A stretch of 33,684 nucleotides of DNA from Pimelobacter sp. (GCA_002698575.1 NZZG01000098.1:1-33684); one strand, 5' to 3'. Numbered from the stretch's first letter, positions 1 through 7,063 are shown. Notes: generated by a model not told the origin, from the sequence alone. Translations and numbers: made by a program.

Positions 1-75
1 CTGGTGGGCTTCGTCGTCGAGGGGGACGTGGACCTGGCCGCACCAGGACACCACGTCGACCCGGGAGACGTCTGA
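1..75 (+). CDS. C-terminal tail of an unidentified protein (partial)
   Basis: An open frame enters the window at base 1 and ends at a TGA at 73-75, giving 24 residues that start LVGFVVEGDV and end HHVDPGDV. The fragment is rich in Gly, Val and Asp and is too short to assign to a family. It converges on the next gene, whose stop lies at 109-111, and the 33 bases between hold a GC-rich inverted repeat. It could be a spurious frame, but the stop fits well with the convergent arrangement. Confidence 0.4.
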   Translation: MVGFVVEGDVDLAAPGHHVDPGDV

Positions 76-112
76 GCCCACGAGCACCCCGGGCCCCGGG
101 AGAGACGCTCAG
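72..112. terminator. Possible bidirectional terminator hairpin
   Basis: The 6-base arms CTGAGC (72-77) and GCTCAG (107-112) are perfectly complementary, and a self-complementary CCCGGG-rich core lies between them at 87-100. The arms include parts of both convergent stop codons. No T-run follows, as is common for actinobacterial hairpin terminators. The call is inferred from symmetry and position only. Confidence 0.3.
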
Positions 113-990
113 TCGGTGACCGTCACGTCGGCGCGGAAGTCGCGAGTGGTCTCGGCTGCCGACTCCAGGTTGATGCCGTCGACGCGGTAGGTGGCGGTCC
201 CGATGCCACCGGAGTCGGCCCAGCCGCAGACCACGAGGTCGACGTAGGGTCCTAGCCGCGGGATCGTGCCGCACGCCATCGCCCCGCTGAGGTCGCCGGG
301 CGGGAGGTCCACCACGTCCACGATGCCCGTGCCGTCGAGGTAGTCCCGCAGCGCGTCCTCGGGGGTGCCGACCAGCTCGCGCGCGAGGTCGGTGGAGGCC
401 GGCACGTTGATCCCGTTGTAGACGAGGATGTCGTCGGCCGCCCGACGGTACTGTCCGTAGACCGGCTCCAGGGTCTCGTCGGCCCGCAGCAGCCGCTCGC
501 GCAGCTCGGCCTCCTGGGCCTGTGGACCTGCTCCGGTCTGCAGGGTCCACGGTCCGGCCTGCTCGGGCGCCACGAGACTGCGGTTGCCCTGGTCCCCGAC
601 GTCCTGCGGGACGTTCTCCAGCCGATCGGGCACCTCGTTGGTGAGCACCACGAGGGCGACCGCCGGGATGACCACGATCGGTGGGTAGAGCCACCAGCTC
701 CACGCGGACGTGGAGCGCCACGCCACCAGCGCGCAGACCACCGCCACCAGCACGGCCGGCCCGGCGACCGCCCCGATCGACGACGCCGTGCTCTGGTCGG
801 GGTGGCGCGAGACGACGAACGGGGCCAGGACCGCGGTGGTCACGGCGGCCCACGGCAGGACCATCAACCAGGCCGTCCGGTTGGGACTGCCCCCGACGGC
901 CCGATGACTGCCCTGCTCGGACCGCACCGCCGGCTCGGGCGCGGCCGAGGCGGCCGGATCGGCGGTCTCGGTCGGCTCGGGCGGGGGCAT
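109..990 (-). CDS. Membrane-anchored protein of unknown function
   Basis: This encodes 293 residues if it starts at the ATG at 988-990; a GTG two codons upstream (994-996) is an alternative. The first 35 or so residues are a Pro/Ala/Glu-rich, probably disordered cytoplasmic tail. Three hydrophobic segments follow at roughly residues 40-60, 72-91 and 98-117. The remaining 170 residues are soluble and probably extracytoplasmic, with two Cys (in the contexts MACGTIP and VVCGWAD) that could form a disulfide. I do not recognise the family. The longer frame reaching 1416 overlaps the divergent neighbour and is not used. It is divergent from the YwaF-like gene, so the two share a short promoter region. 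Confidence 0.7.
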   Translation of the reverse strand: MPPPEPTETADPAASAAPEPAVRSEQGSHRAVGGSPNRTAWLMVLPWAAVTTAVLAPFVVSRHPDQSTASSIGAVAGPAVLVAVVCALVAWRSTSAWSWWLYPPIVVIPAVALVVLTNEVPDRLENVPQDVGDQGNRSLVAPEQAGPWTLQTGAGPQAQEAELRERLLRADETLEPVYGQYRRAADDILVYNGINVPASTDLARELVGTPEDALRDYLDGTGIVDVVDLPPGDLSGAMACGTIPRLGPYVDLVVCGWADSGGIGTATYRVDGINLESAAETTRDFRADVTVTD

Positions 991-1023
991 GCGCACAGTC
1001 TCCCCTACCCAGGCCCGTGAGGG

Positions 1024-1029
1024 CATGCT
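1024..1029 (+). promoter_or_regulatory. Weak -10-like hexamer for the YwaF-like gene
   Basis: CATGCT lies 6 bases before the ATG at 1036, the same spacing as the TANNNT boxes of leaderless genes elsewhere in this window, but with C in place of the first T. No Shine-Dalgarno is visible. Leaderless start is possible but weakly supported. Confidence 0.3.
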
Positions 1030-1035
1030 TGGGGC

Positions 1036-1719
1036 ATGGAGCCGTACGGCGTGGCGCACCTGGCGATGCTGGGCCTCTTCGTCGTGGGTGTCCCGGCGGC
1101 CGTCCTGCTGGGGCGCCACGACCGCGGCACCGGTGCGAGGCGTGTCTCCCGAGCACTGGCACTGCTCGTGCTCGCCGCTGCCGTGCCGTTCCTGGTGCTG
1201 GACCTCGCCACTCGCTTCGAGGTCGGAGTCAGCCTTCCCCTGCACCTCAGCGACCTGGCTTGGATGGCAGCAGCACTCGCGCTGTGGACCCGTTGGCGAT
1301 GGGCGGTCGCGCTCACCTACTTCTGGGGACTGGTGCTCACGACCCAGGCGATCGTGACACCGTCGTTGGGCGAGGACTTCCCCGACCCTCGCTTCTTCGG
1401 CTTCTGGGCCCTGCACCTGCTCGTCGTCTGGGCGGCGCTCTACCTGGTGTGGGGCCTGGGGCTGGCGCCGCGGTGGCGTGAGTACCGGATCGCCCTGGGC
1501 GTGACCCTCGGCTGGGCGGTCACCGCGTTCGGCTTCAACCTGGTGGCGCAGACCAACTACGGCTACCTGGTGCGCAAGCCCGCCAGCGGCTCGGCGCTCG
1601 ACCTGCTCGGCCCGTGGCCGGTCTACGTGGCGGCCGAGGTCGCCATCGTGGCGCTCGTGTGGGCGTTGATGACGTGGCCGTGGGTGCGGCGCGAGGAAGC
1701 CGCGACCGGGTCAGGCTGA
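1036..1719 (+). CDS. YwaF/TIGR02206-type integral membrane protein
   Basis: This 227-residue polytopic membrane protein has about six or seven hydrophobic helices and the landmark pieces of the YwaF (TIGR02206) family: LPLHLSDLAW near residue 76, LTYFWGLVLTTQAIVTPSL around 94-112, then FWALHL and AQTNYGYL with a short periplasmic loop before the last helix. The biochemical role of the family is unknown; its fold has been compared to small transporters or sensors. Its last 9 bases overlap the 3' end of the convergent Mur ligase gene. Family assignment is confident; function is not. Confidence 0.85.
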   Translation: MEPYGVAHLAMLGLFVVGVPAAVLLGRHDRGTGARRVSRALALLVLAAAVPFLVLDLATRFEVGVSLPLHLSDLAWMAAALALWTRWRWAVALTYFWGLVLTTQAIVTPSLGEDFPDPRFFGFWALHLLVVWAALYLVWGLGLAPRWREYRIALGVTLGWAVTAFGFNLVAQTNYGYLVRKPASGSALDLLGPWPVYVAAEVAIVALVWALMTWPWVRREEAATGSG

Positions 1720-3426
1720 GTCGGCGGCGCGCACCTTGGCCGCGAGCCTCGGATGGTCGTCGGCCGTGCCGCCGTGCTCCGCGATCCAGTCGTAGCAGCC
1801 TTGGCGGTCGGCGTGGCACATCACGCCCACCACGTCACCGGGCAGCGCCTGACCCACGAGCGCGGACAGGACCGCCACCTCCGTCGGGTAGGCGGGCACC
1901 CCCGTGACCCCCACCCGCTCGGCTCCCGCCCGCATCAGGGCCTCGAGCTCCTCGGTCGAGCGGCCACGCAGGTACTTCTCCTTGTGCCCGATCGCGACGA
2001 CGTCGCTGTCGCGCGCCGCGATCTCCCCGAGCTTCTCGATCAGGTCGTCGGTGCGGTCCCCCACCACCCCGAGGCCCAGCAGCAGCCGCCCGCCTGGCTG
2101 ACGGACCCCGTTCATGATCTCCACGAGCGCCTCCAGGCCGGCCTCGTTGTGCGCCAGGTCCATCACGACCGACACCGGCGTGGCGTCCGGCGACGAGGTG
2201 GGGAGGCTGAAGAAGTTCATCCGCCCCGGGTTGTGCTCGGCGTCGGGCAGGAAGGTGCGCAGACCCTCCACGACCGCGTCGCGGGGGATCCCGATGGCCA
2301 ACGCTGCCGACGTCGCGGCCAGCGTGTTCTCCACGTTGAAGCGGGAGAGACCCGCGAGCGTCATCGGCACGTCCACCAGCTCGATGAGCGGGTCGGGGTC
2401 GGCGTTGGCGCGCAGCACCGACACCCAGCCGTCGATGACCACCGTCGCCCGACCTCGTTCGCTGAGCGTGTCCCGCACCCCGGGCGCGTCCACGTCGCGC
2501 GAGAAGACCCAGGGCTTGGCGCGGATCGCGGTGCGCATCGCGTAGACCCGCGGGTCGTCGGCATTGAGCACCGCCCAGCCGCCCTTGCGCGTGATGCGTG
2601 GCACCACCGCCTTGACCTCGGCGAGCTGGTCCACGGTGTCGATCCCCTGCTGCCCGAGGTGGTCGGCGGTCACGTTGGTGACCACCGAGACGTCGTTGTG
2701 CACCAGGCCGATGCCCTTCAACAGGATCCCGCCGCGAGCGGTCTCGGTGACCGCGAGCTCGACCTCCGGGTGCGCCAGCACCCGACCCGCCCCGCTGGGG
2801 CCGGAGTAGTCCCCCGCCTCGACCAGGGCGCCGTCGATGTAGATGCCGTCGGTGTTGGACCACCCGACGTGGAGCCCGCGCGTGCGGGCGATGTGGGCGA
2901 TCATCCGCGACGTCGTGGTCTTGCCGTTGGTGCCGGTCACGGCGACCACGGGGACGTGAGGCGTGATCGTGGTCGGTGCGGCTCCCCGCTCCGCAGCAGC
3001 GACGCGGGCGGCCGCCGTACTGACGGCCGCCTCGATGTCGGCGCCGGGTACGGCGTCCAGGACCGCTCCGACGGCGCGTCCCATCTCCTGGGCCCGGGTC
3101 CGGTGCAGCCACGGGAACGCCACCACGATCCGGTGCGGGTCGCTCGTGGAGCGCACCCGCACCGCGAGCCGGGCCGTGCCCGCCTCCTGGGCCACCTGCC
3201 GGACCAGCCGGGCGACCGCGCGCAGGGCGAACCGCTGGCGGAAACCCGTGTCCGGTGCCCCGGGGCGCGCCCGCTGCAGACCGATGCGTCGGGCGAAGCG
3301 CGCCGCGGTGTCCTCGGAAGCCACCGACAGTCCCCCGATGTCGAGGGTGAGCTTGATGGCGGCTCGCGGGAAGTACAGGTTGGGGCCCTCGAGGACCCGC
3401 AGCTCGATGAGGGAGGAGACCGTCAC
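1711..3426 (-). CDS. Cyanophycin-synthetase-like Mur ligase without ATP-grasp domain
   Basis: The protein has 571 residues. Residues 1-150 resemble the N-terminal region of cyanophycin synthetase CphA (RVLEGPNLYFPRAAIKLTLD at 10-29). The rest is a Mur ligase ATPase: P-loop GTNGKT at 165-170, ETARGGIL at 228-235, NVTADHLG at 251-258 and LNADDP at 287-292, followed by a Mur C-terminal domain. Mur ligases form amide bonds between a carboxylate and an amino acid via an acyl phosphate. In CphA an ATP-grasp domain that adds the backbone aspartate sits between these two parts; here it is absent, so this is unlikely to make cyanophycin alone and its substrate is unknown. The GTG start at 3424-3426 is supported by a -10 hexamer 7 bases upstream. 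It lies downstream of fabI on the same strand, across 114 bases containing a hairpin. Confidence 0.85.
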   Translation of the reverse strand: MTVSSLIELRVLEGPNLYFPRAAIKLTLDIGGLSVASEDTAARFARRIGLQRARPGAPDTGFRQRFALRAVARLVRQVAQEAGTARLAVRVRSTSDPHRIVVAFPWLHRTRAQEMGRAVGAVLDAVPGADIEAAVSTAAARVAAAERGAAPTTITPHVPVVAVTGTNGKTTTSRMIAHIARTRGLHVGWSNTDGIYIDGALVEAGDYSGPSGAGRVLAHPEVELAVTETARGGILLKGIGLVHNDVSVVTNVTADHLGQQGIDTVDQLAEVKAVVPRITRKGGWAVLNADDPRVYAMRTAIRAKPWVFSRDVDAPGVRDTLSERGRATVVIDGWVSVLRANADPDPLIELVDVPMTLAGLSRFNVENTLAATSAALAIGIPRDAVVEGLRTFLPDAEHNPGRMNFFSLPTSSPDATPVSVVMDLAHNEAGLEALVEIMNGVRQPGGRLLLGLGVVGDRTDDLIEKLGEIAARDSDVVAIGHKEKYLRGRSTEELEALMRAGAERVGVTGVPAYPTEVAVLSALVGQALPGDVVGVMCHADRQGCYDWIAEHGGTADDHPRLAAKVRAADSA

Positions 3427-3433
3427 CCGCGCG

Positions 3434-3439
3434 ACGTTA
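3434..3439 (-). promoter_or_regulatory. Leaderless -10 box for the Mur ligase gene
   Basis: On the minus strand TAACGT lies 7 bases before the GTG start at 3426, matching the actinobacterial TANNNT -10. There is no Shine-Dalgarno, so transcription probably starts at the start codon. Confidence 0.55.
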
Positions 3440-3473
3440 GCGCCTGCGGCCGGTCCGTCCCCAGCCGGTCGAG

Positions 3474-3488
3474 CCGGGCGACGCCCGG
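3474..3488 (-). terminator. GC hairpin downstream of fabI
   Basis: CCGGGC and GCCCGG form a perfect 6-base stem with a 3-base loop about 50 bases after the fabI stop, before the promoter of the Mur ligase gene. No T-run follows. Assignment as a terminator is inferred from position. Confidence 0.35.
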
Positions 3489-3540
3489 GACACCCGGTGG
3501 CGAGGCGCCGGCGCGCAGCCGGCCCCTGGACGGGGAGGGA

Positions 3541-4320
3541 TCACGCGCCCATCGCGTGGAAGCCGCCGTCGACGTGGACGATCTCGCCGGTCGTCGCCGG
3601 GAAGAAGTCCGAGAGCAGGGCGCACACGGCCTTGGCCGTGGGGGCGTGGTCGGAGTTGTCCCACCCGAGGGGCGCCTTCGTCTCCCACATGGCCTCGAGG
3701 TCCTCGAAGCCGGGGATCGCCTTCGCGGCGAGCGTCTTGAGCGGGCCGGCGGCGACGAGGTTGACCCGGATCCCCTCGGGGCCCAGGTCGCGGGCCAGGT
3801 AGCGCGAGCACGACTCGAGAGCCGCCTTGGCGACGCCCATCCAGTCGTAGACCGGCCAGGAGACACTGGCGTCGAAGGTCAGCCCGACGATCGAGCCTCC
3901 CTCGCCCATCAGCGGTCTGGCCGCCATCGACAGCGACTTCAGCGAGTAGGCCGAGACCTGCACGGCCTGCGCGAAGTCGTCCCAGGGACCGGTGAGGAAC
4001 TTGCCGCCCAACAACGTCTCGGGGTTGCCGTAGGCGATGGAGTGGACGACACCGTCCAGGTGGGCGTCGTCGCCCAGGTGCTCGCGCACCGCGTCCGCCA
4101 GGCCCGCCAGGTGCCCCTCGTCGGTCACGTCGAGCTCGAGCACCGCAGGCTCCACGGGGAGCCGCTTGGCGATCCGGCGCGTGATGCCCAGCGCCCTGCC
4201 GAAGTTCGAGATCAGCACGGTCGCGCCCTGCTCCTGGGCGACCTTGGCGGTCGCGAAGCCGATGGACGAGTCCATGGTCACGCCCGCCACGAGGATGGTC
4301 TTGCCGTCGAGAAGTCCCAT
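3541..4320 (-). CDS. fabI: Enoyl-[acyl-carrier-protein] reductase (NADH), InhA/FabI type
   Basis: FabI reduces the trans-2 double bond of enoyl-ACP with NAD(P)H, the last step of each type II fatty-acid elongation cycle. The 259-residue protein is a Rossmann-fold SDR with the divergent FabI features: LLDGKTILVAGVTMDSSI at 3-20, VVHSIAYG at 91-98, F149, and the catalytic pair Y158 and K165 in the Y-x6-K spacing typical of this family. It ends with the usual VHVDGGF segment. It resembles mycobacterial InhA but the substrate-binding loop between AIPG and APLGW is about ten residues shorter, as expected for ordinary-length acyl chains. It starts at the ATG at 4318-4320, 3 bases after the fabG stop, so the two form an operon. 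Confidence in identity is high. Confidence 0.95.
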   Translation of the reverse strand: MGLLDGKTILVAGVTMDSSIGFATAKVAQEQGATVLISNFGRALGITRRIAKRLPVEPAVLELDVTDEGHLAGLADAVREHLGDDAHLDGVVHSIAYGNPETLLGGKFLTGPWDDFAQAVQVSAYSLKSLSMAARPLMGEGGSIVGLTFDASVSWPVYDWMGVAKAALESCSRYLARDLGPEGIRVNLVAAGPLKTLAAKAIPGFEDLEAMWETKAPLGWDNSDHAPTAKAVCALLSDFFPATTGEIVHVDGGFHAMGA

Positions 4321-4323
4321 GGT

Positions 4324-5061
4324 TCAGTGCCCCATTCCTAGTCCGCCGTCGACGGGGATGACCGCCCCGGTCACGTATGCCGCTCCGTCGCTGGCCAGCC
4401 AGGTCACCGCGGAGGCCACCTCGGCCGGGTCGGCGTACCGCCCCAGCGGCACCTGGGTGCGGATCGCGGCCTTCTGCTCCTCGCTCAGCACTGCGGTCAT
4501 GTCGGTGTCCACGAAGCCGGGTGCCACGACGTTGGTGGTGATCGAGCGCGAGCCGAGCTCGCGCGCCAGCGACCGAGCCAGCCCCACCAGACCTGCCTTG
4601 GACGCGGCGTAGTTGACCTGGCCCGGTGACCCCAGGAGGCCGACCACCGAGGAGATCAGGATGATCCGTCCCCGGCGCAGCCGCAGCATGCCCTTGGCCG
4701 CACGCTTGGCGAGGCGGAACGTCCCGGTCAGGTTGGTGTCGATGACGCTCGACCAGTCCTCCTCCGACATCCGCAGGATGAGCGTGTCGGCCGTGACCCC
4801 CGCGTTCGCCACCAGCACCTCCACCGGACCCAGCTCGGCCTCGATCGTCGCGAAGGCAGCCTCGACCGCCGTCGGGTCGGTGACGTCGCAGGTGACGTCC
4901 AGCGCACCGGCGGGAGCACCGCCGCTGCGCGTGGTCACCGCGACCCTGTCGCCCTGCGCCACGAACGCCTCGGCGATGGCACGGCCGATGCCCCGGTTGC
5001 CTCCGGTGACGAGGACGACTCGGGGTGTCCGGCTGGTCGCTGCTGGGGCTGTGTCGCTCAC
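4324..5061 (-). CDS. fabG: 3-oxoacyl-[acyl-carrier-protein] reductase
   Basis: FabG reduces 3-ketoacyl-ACP to 3-hydroxyacyl-ACP with NADPH in type II fatty-acid synthesis. The 245 residues form a classical SDR: the cofactor motif TGGNRGIG is at 19-26, NAG at 86-88, the catalytic N110, S138, Y151 and K155, and a C-terminal VIPVDGGLGMGH. Compared with generic FabG it has an N-terminal extension of about 12 residues, as in mycobacterial MabA. The start is a GTG at 5059-5061, with a -10 hexamer 8 bases upstream and a near-palindrome just beyond it. It is the first gene of a two-gene fabG-fabI operon, the same order as mabA-inhA. Confidence 0.93.
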   Translation of the reverse strand: MSDTAPAATSRTPRVVLVTGGNRGIGRAIAEAFVAQGDRVAVTTRSGGAPAGALDVTCDVTDPTAVEAAFATIEAELGPVEVLVANAGVTADTLILRMSEEDWSSVIDTNLTGTFRLAKRAAKGMLRLRRGRIILISSVVGLLGSPGQVNYAASKAGLVGLARSLARELGSRSITTNVVAPGFVDTDMTAVLSEEQKAAIRTQVPLGRYADPAEVASAVTWLASDGAAYVTGAVIPVDGGLGMGH

Positions 5062-5069
5062 GCTGCTCG

Positions 5070-5075
5070 ACGCTA
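5070..5075 (-). promoter_or_regulatory. Leaderless -10 box for fabG-fabI
   Basis: On the minus strand TAGCGT lies 8 bases before the GTG start of fabG with no Shine-Dalgarno between. This fits a TANNNT -10 with transcription starting at or next to the start codon. Confidence 0.5.
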
Positions 5076-5077
5076 GC

Positions 5078-5095
5078 GATTACCCGGGGGTAGTC
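5078..5095. promoter_or_regulatory. Operator-like near-palindrome upstream of fabG
   Basis: GATTACCC-GG-GGGTAGTC is an 18-base inverted repeat in which 7 of 8 arm positions pair. It sits 2 bases upstream of the proposed -10, in the spacer between -10 and -35, where a repressor would block polymerase. No regulator is identified; the call is inference from symmetry and placement. Confidence 0.4.
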
Positions 5096-5131
5096 CTATC
5101 CGCGGCCCGGCGTGGGCGTGGATCGACGCGA

Positions 5132-5146
5132 CCCGCGCGGCGCGGG
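5132..5146 (-). terminator. GC hairpin downstream of the dodecin gene
   Basis: CCCGCG and CGCGGG form a perfect 6-base stem with a 3-base loop, 8 bases past the dodecin stop codon and upstream of fabG. No T-run follows. It probably separates the two transcripts. Confidence 0.4.
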
Positions 5147-5154
5147 GACGGCCC

Positions 5155-5370
5155 CTACTCGTCGTCCTCGAGCCGGAACCCCAGCTTGAGGCCGACCTGG
5201 AAGTGCTCCACGGTGCCGTCCTTGATCTGGCCCCGGACCTGGGTGATCTCGAACCAGTCGAGGTGTCGCAGGGTCTGGCTGGCTCGTTCGATGCCGTTCT
5301 TGACGGCCTGCTCGATGCTCTCGGGCGAGGTGCCCACGATCTCTGTCAGGCGATAGGTGCGGTCAGTCAT
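5155..5370 (-). CDS. Dodecin family flavin-binding protein
   Basis: Dodecins assemble into hollow dodecamers that bind and store flavins (FMN, riboflavin or lumichrome) in the cytoplasm. From the ATG at 5368-5370 the product is 71 residues; a GTG two codons upstream would add Met-Ala. The sequence TYRLTEIVGTSPESIEQAV followed by HLDWFEITQVRGQI and a GFRLEDDE end is a clear dodecin. The tryptophan in LDWFE and the glutamine in HFQVGLK correspond to the residues that stack on and hydrogen-bond the flavin. The ATG start is preferred because a TAGGGT hexamer lies exactly 6 bases upstream. It is divergent from the DUF3099 gene. Confidence 0.93.
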   Translation of the reverse strand: MTDRTYRLTEIVGTSPESIEQAVKNGIERASQTLRHLDWFEITQVRGQIKDGTVEHFQVGLKLGFRLEDDE

Positions 5371-5375
5371 GGCCA

Positions 5376-5387
5376 CACCCTAGGGTG
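5376..5387. promoter_or_regulatory. Perfect 12-base palindrome carrying the dodecin -10 box
   Basis: CACCCTAGGGTG is perfectly self-complementary and contains TAGGGT on both strands. The minus-strand copy (5377-5382) is 6 bases before the dodecin ATG, the leaderless spacing. The plus-strand copy could start a second transcript towards the DUF3099 gene, which also has its own closer box. A dimeric regulator could also bind here. Confidence 0.5.
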
Positions 5388-5401
5388 AGTCGGCCCGCCC
5401 G

Positions 5402-5407
5402 TACGAT
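5402..5407 (+). promoter_or_regulatory. Leaderless -10 box for the DUF3099 gene
   Basis: TACGAT lies 6 bases before the ATG at 5414. The GAGGA that follows is too close to the ATG to act as a ribosome binding site, so leaderless initiation is more likely. Confidence 0.55.
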
Positions 5408-5413
5408 GAGGAC

Positions 5414-5743
5414 ATGGCCCGGGAGCATCAACGGTCCGGCGAAGCGATCCGGATCACCACAGCAGCAGCCAATCGTGCTGACGACATCCGGGCTCGGCAG
5501 AAGCGCTACCTGCTCTCCATGAGCCTGCGCACGCTCTGCTTCGTCGGGGCCGTCCTCGCCTCGCTGGCCGGCATCGACTGGCTGTGGCCGTTCCTCATCG
5601 CCGGTGCCCTGGTGCTGCCCTACATCGCCGTCGTGATGGCCAACGCGGCCGCCAACCTGACTGACGGGTTCAAGCTCCGTGAGGCCGACTTCAGCCGTCG
5701 AGAGCTCGAGTCGGGTCGGTCCTCGCACGCCTCCGAGCTCTGA
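5414..5743 (+). CDS. DUF3099 family small membrane protein
   Basis: The product has 109 residues. A basic cytoplasmic N-terminus with the DUF3099 signature ITTAAANRADDIRARQKRY (about 14-32) leads into two membrane helices at about 35-55 and 58-78, then a short charged tail. DUF3099 proteins are widespread in actinobacteria and have no known function. The small Cys/His protein gene starts 27 bases downstream and may be co-transcribed. Confidence 0.85.
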   Translation: MAREHQRSGEAIRITTAAANRADDIRARQKRYLLSMSLRTLCFVGAVLASLAGIDWLWPFLIAGALVLPYIAVVMANAAANLTDGFKLREADFSRRELESGRSSHASEL

Positions 5744-5770
5744 CACCGAGCCGGGTGAGACGCTGGGGGC

Positions 5771-5956
5771 ATGGAACCCGACGTCTGCTCCGCCAAGAGC
5801 TGCACCGCTGCGGCCACCTGGCAGTTGCTGTGGAACAACCCCAAGCTGCACACTCCGGAGCGGCGCAAGACCTGGCTCGCGTGCGAGGACCACAAGGTGT
5901 CGCTGTCGCAGTTCCTGGCGGCCCGCAACTTCCTCAAGGACGTCGTCGCCCACTGA
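5771..5956 (+). CDS. Small conserved actinobacterial Cys/His protein
   Basis: The 61-residue protein begins MEPDVCSAKSC and contains WNNPKLHTPERRKTWLACED, then ends FLKDVVAH. Four residues, C6, C11, C38 and H41, have the spacing of a small metal site (CxxxxC ... CxxH), most plausibly zinc. I recall close homologues next to SURF1 and DUF3099 genes in other actinobacteria, sometimes with unhelpful names, but no established function. There is no good Shine-Dalgarno; GACGCT lies 6 bases before the ATG. Codon use is as biased as in its neighbours, which supports a real gene despite its size. Confidence 0.75.
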   Translation: MEPDVCSAKSCTAAATWQLLWNNPKLHTPERRKTWLACEDHKVSLSQFLAARNFLKDVVAH

Positions 5957-6058
5957 GCCCCCGCAGCCCCCCGAGCGCCCGAGCCCGCGGGACCCGTCGG
6001 CCCCGAACACCCGGGCACGCTGACGATGCCGCTCACGGCGGCACCGGTGTGCGGCGGA

Positions 6059-7057
6059 TCAGCCGCCGATGGCCGACATCGAGCGCGTCGGCTGGAGGAA
6101 CGACTCGTCGTCGATCCCGTGGCCCGGTGCCTTGCCGCGCATGGCGATGACCCACAGGCGGGCGATCTCCTCGTCGTCGGCCCCGCGCCGCAGTGCCGCC
6201 CGCAGGTCGGACTCGTTGCGGGCGAAGAGGCAGTTGCGGATCTGACCGTCCGCGGTGAGGCGAACCCGGTCGCAGTCGCCGCAGAAGGGCCGCGTGACCG
6301 AGGCGATCACGCCCACGGTGGCCGGGCCACCGTCGACGAGGAACTTCTCGGCGGGCGCGCTCCCCCGCGGCTCCTCCGCGGGGGTCAGGTCGAACTCCTG
6401 GTCGAGGGCCGCGAAGATCTCGTCGGCGGTGATCATGCCCTCGCGTGACCAGCCGTGCTGCGCGTCGAGCGGCATCTGCTCGATGAAGCGCAGCTCGTAG
6501 GAGCGCTCCAGGCACCAGCGCAACAGCTCGGCGGCCTGGTCGTCGTTGACGCCGCGCATCAGCACCGCGTTGACCTTGACCGGGCCGAGGCCGGCTGCAG
6601 CGGCCGCCTGGAGGCCTGCCACGACGTCGTCGAGGCGGTCGCGCCGCGTCATCTCGTGGAAGGTGTCGCGACGCACCGTGTCGAGGCTGACGTTGACCCG
6701 GTTCAGGCCGGCGTCGGCCAGCGCCTGGGCCGTGCGCGCGAGCCCGAGCCCGTTGCTGGTGATCGAGAGCTCCAGGTCGGCACTGATGTCGCGGGTCCGG
6801 GCCACGATGTCGACCAGTCCTCGCCGCACGAGGGGCTCGCCGCCGGTGAACCGCACCTCGTCGACCCCGAGGCGCTCCACGGCGATGCGCACCAGGCGCA
6901 CCACCTCGTCGTCGTCGAGCACGTCGTCGTTCGGCAGCCAGTCGAGCCCCTCGGCCGGCATGCAGTAGGAGCACCGCAGGTTGCAGCGGTCGGTCAGGGA
7001 CACGCGGAGATCGGTCGCCACACGTCCGTAGGCGTCGGCGAGCGGAAGGACCTGCAT
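6059..7057 (-). CDS. moaA: GTP 3',8-cyclase MoaA
   Basis: MoaA is the radical SAM enzyme that, with MoaC, converts GTP to cyclic pyranopterin monophosphate, the first step of molybdenum cofactor synthesis. The 332 residues carry both [4Fe-4S] sites. The N-terminal CxxxCxxC is C25, C29 and C32, with GGEP at 72-75. The C-terminal site is C259, C262 and C276, in FCGDCDRVRL and IRNCLF. It ends in the Gly-Gly dipeptide (331-332) that inserts into the active site and is needed for activity. No other moa gene is in the window. The ATG at 7055-7057 has a -10 hexamer 6 bases upstream. It is divergent from the SURF1 gene and depends on Fe-S supply, which the suf operon here could provide. Confidence 0.96.
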   Translation of the reverse strand: MQVLPLADAYGRVATDLRVSLTDRCNLRCSYCMPAEGLDWLPNDDVLDDDEVVRLVRIAVERLGVDEVRFTGGEPLVRRGLVDIVARTRDISADLELSITSNGLGLARTAQALADAGLNRVNVSLDTVRRDTFHEMTRRDRLDDVVAGLQAAAAAGLGPVKVNAVLMRGVNDDQAAELLRWCLERSYELRFIEQMPLDAQHGWSREGMITADEIFAALDQEFDLTPAEEPRGSAPAEKFLVDGGPATVGVIASVTRPFCGDCDRVRLTADGQIRNCLFARNESDLRAALRRGADDEEIARLWVIAMRGKAPGHGIDDESFLQPTRSMSAIGG

Positions 7058-7063
7058 GCCCCC

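Noticed and set aside
1753..4341. 862-residue plus-strand open frame
   Set aside because: It lies antisense to the Mur ligase and fabI, is rich in His, Arg and Asp as expected of a shadow frame in high-GC DNA, and shows no domain.
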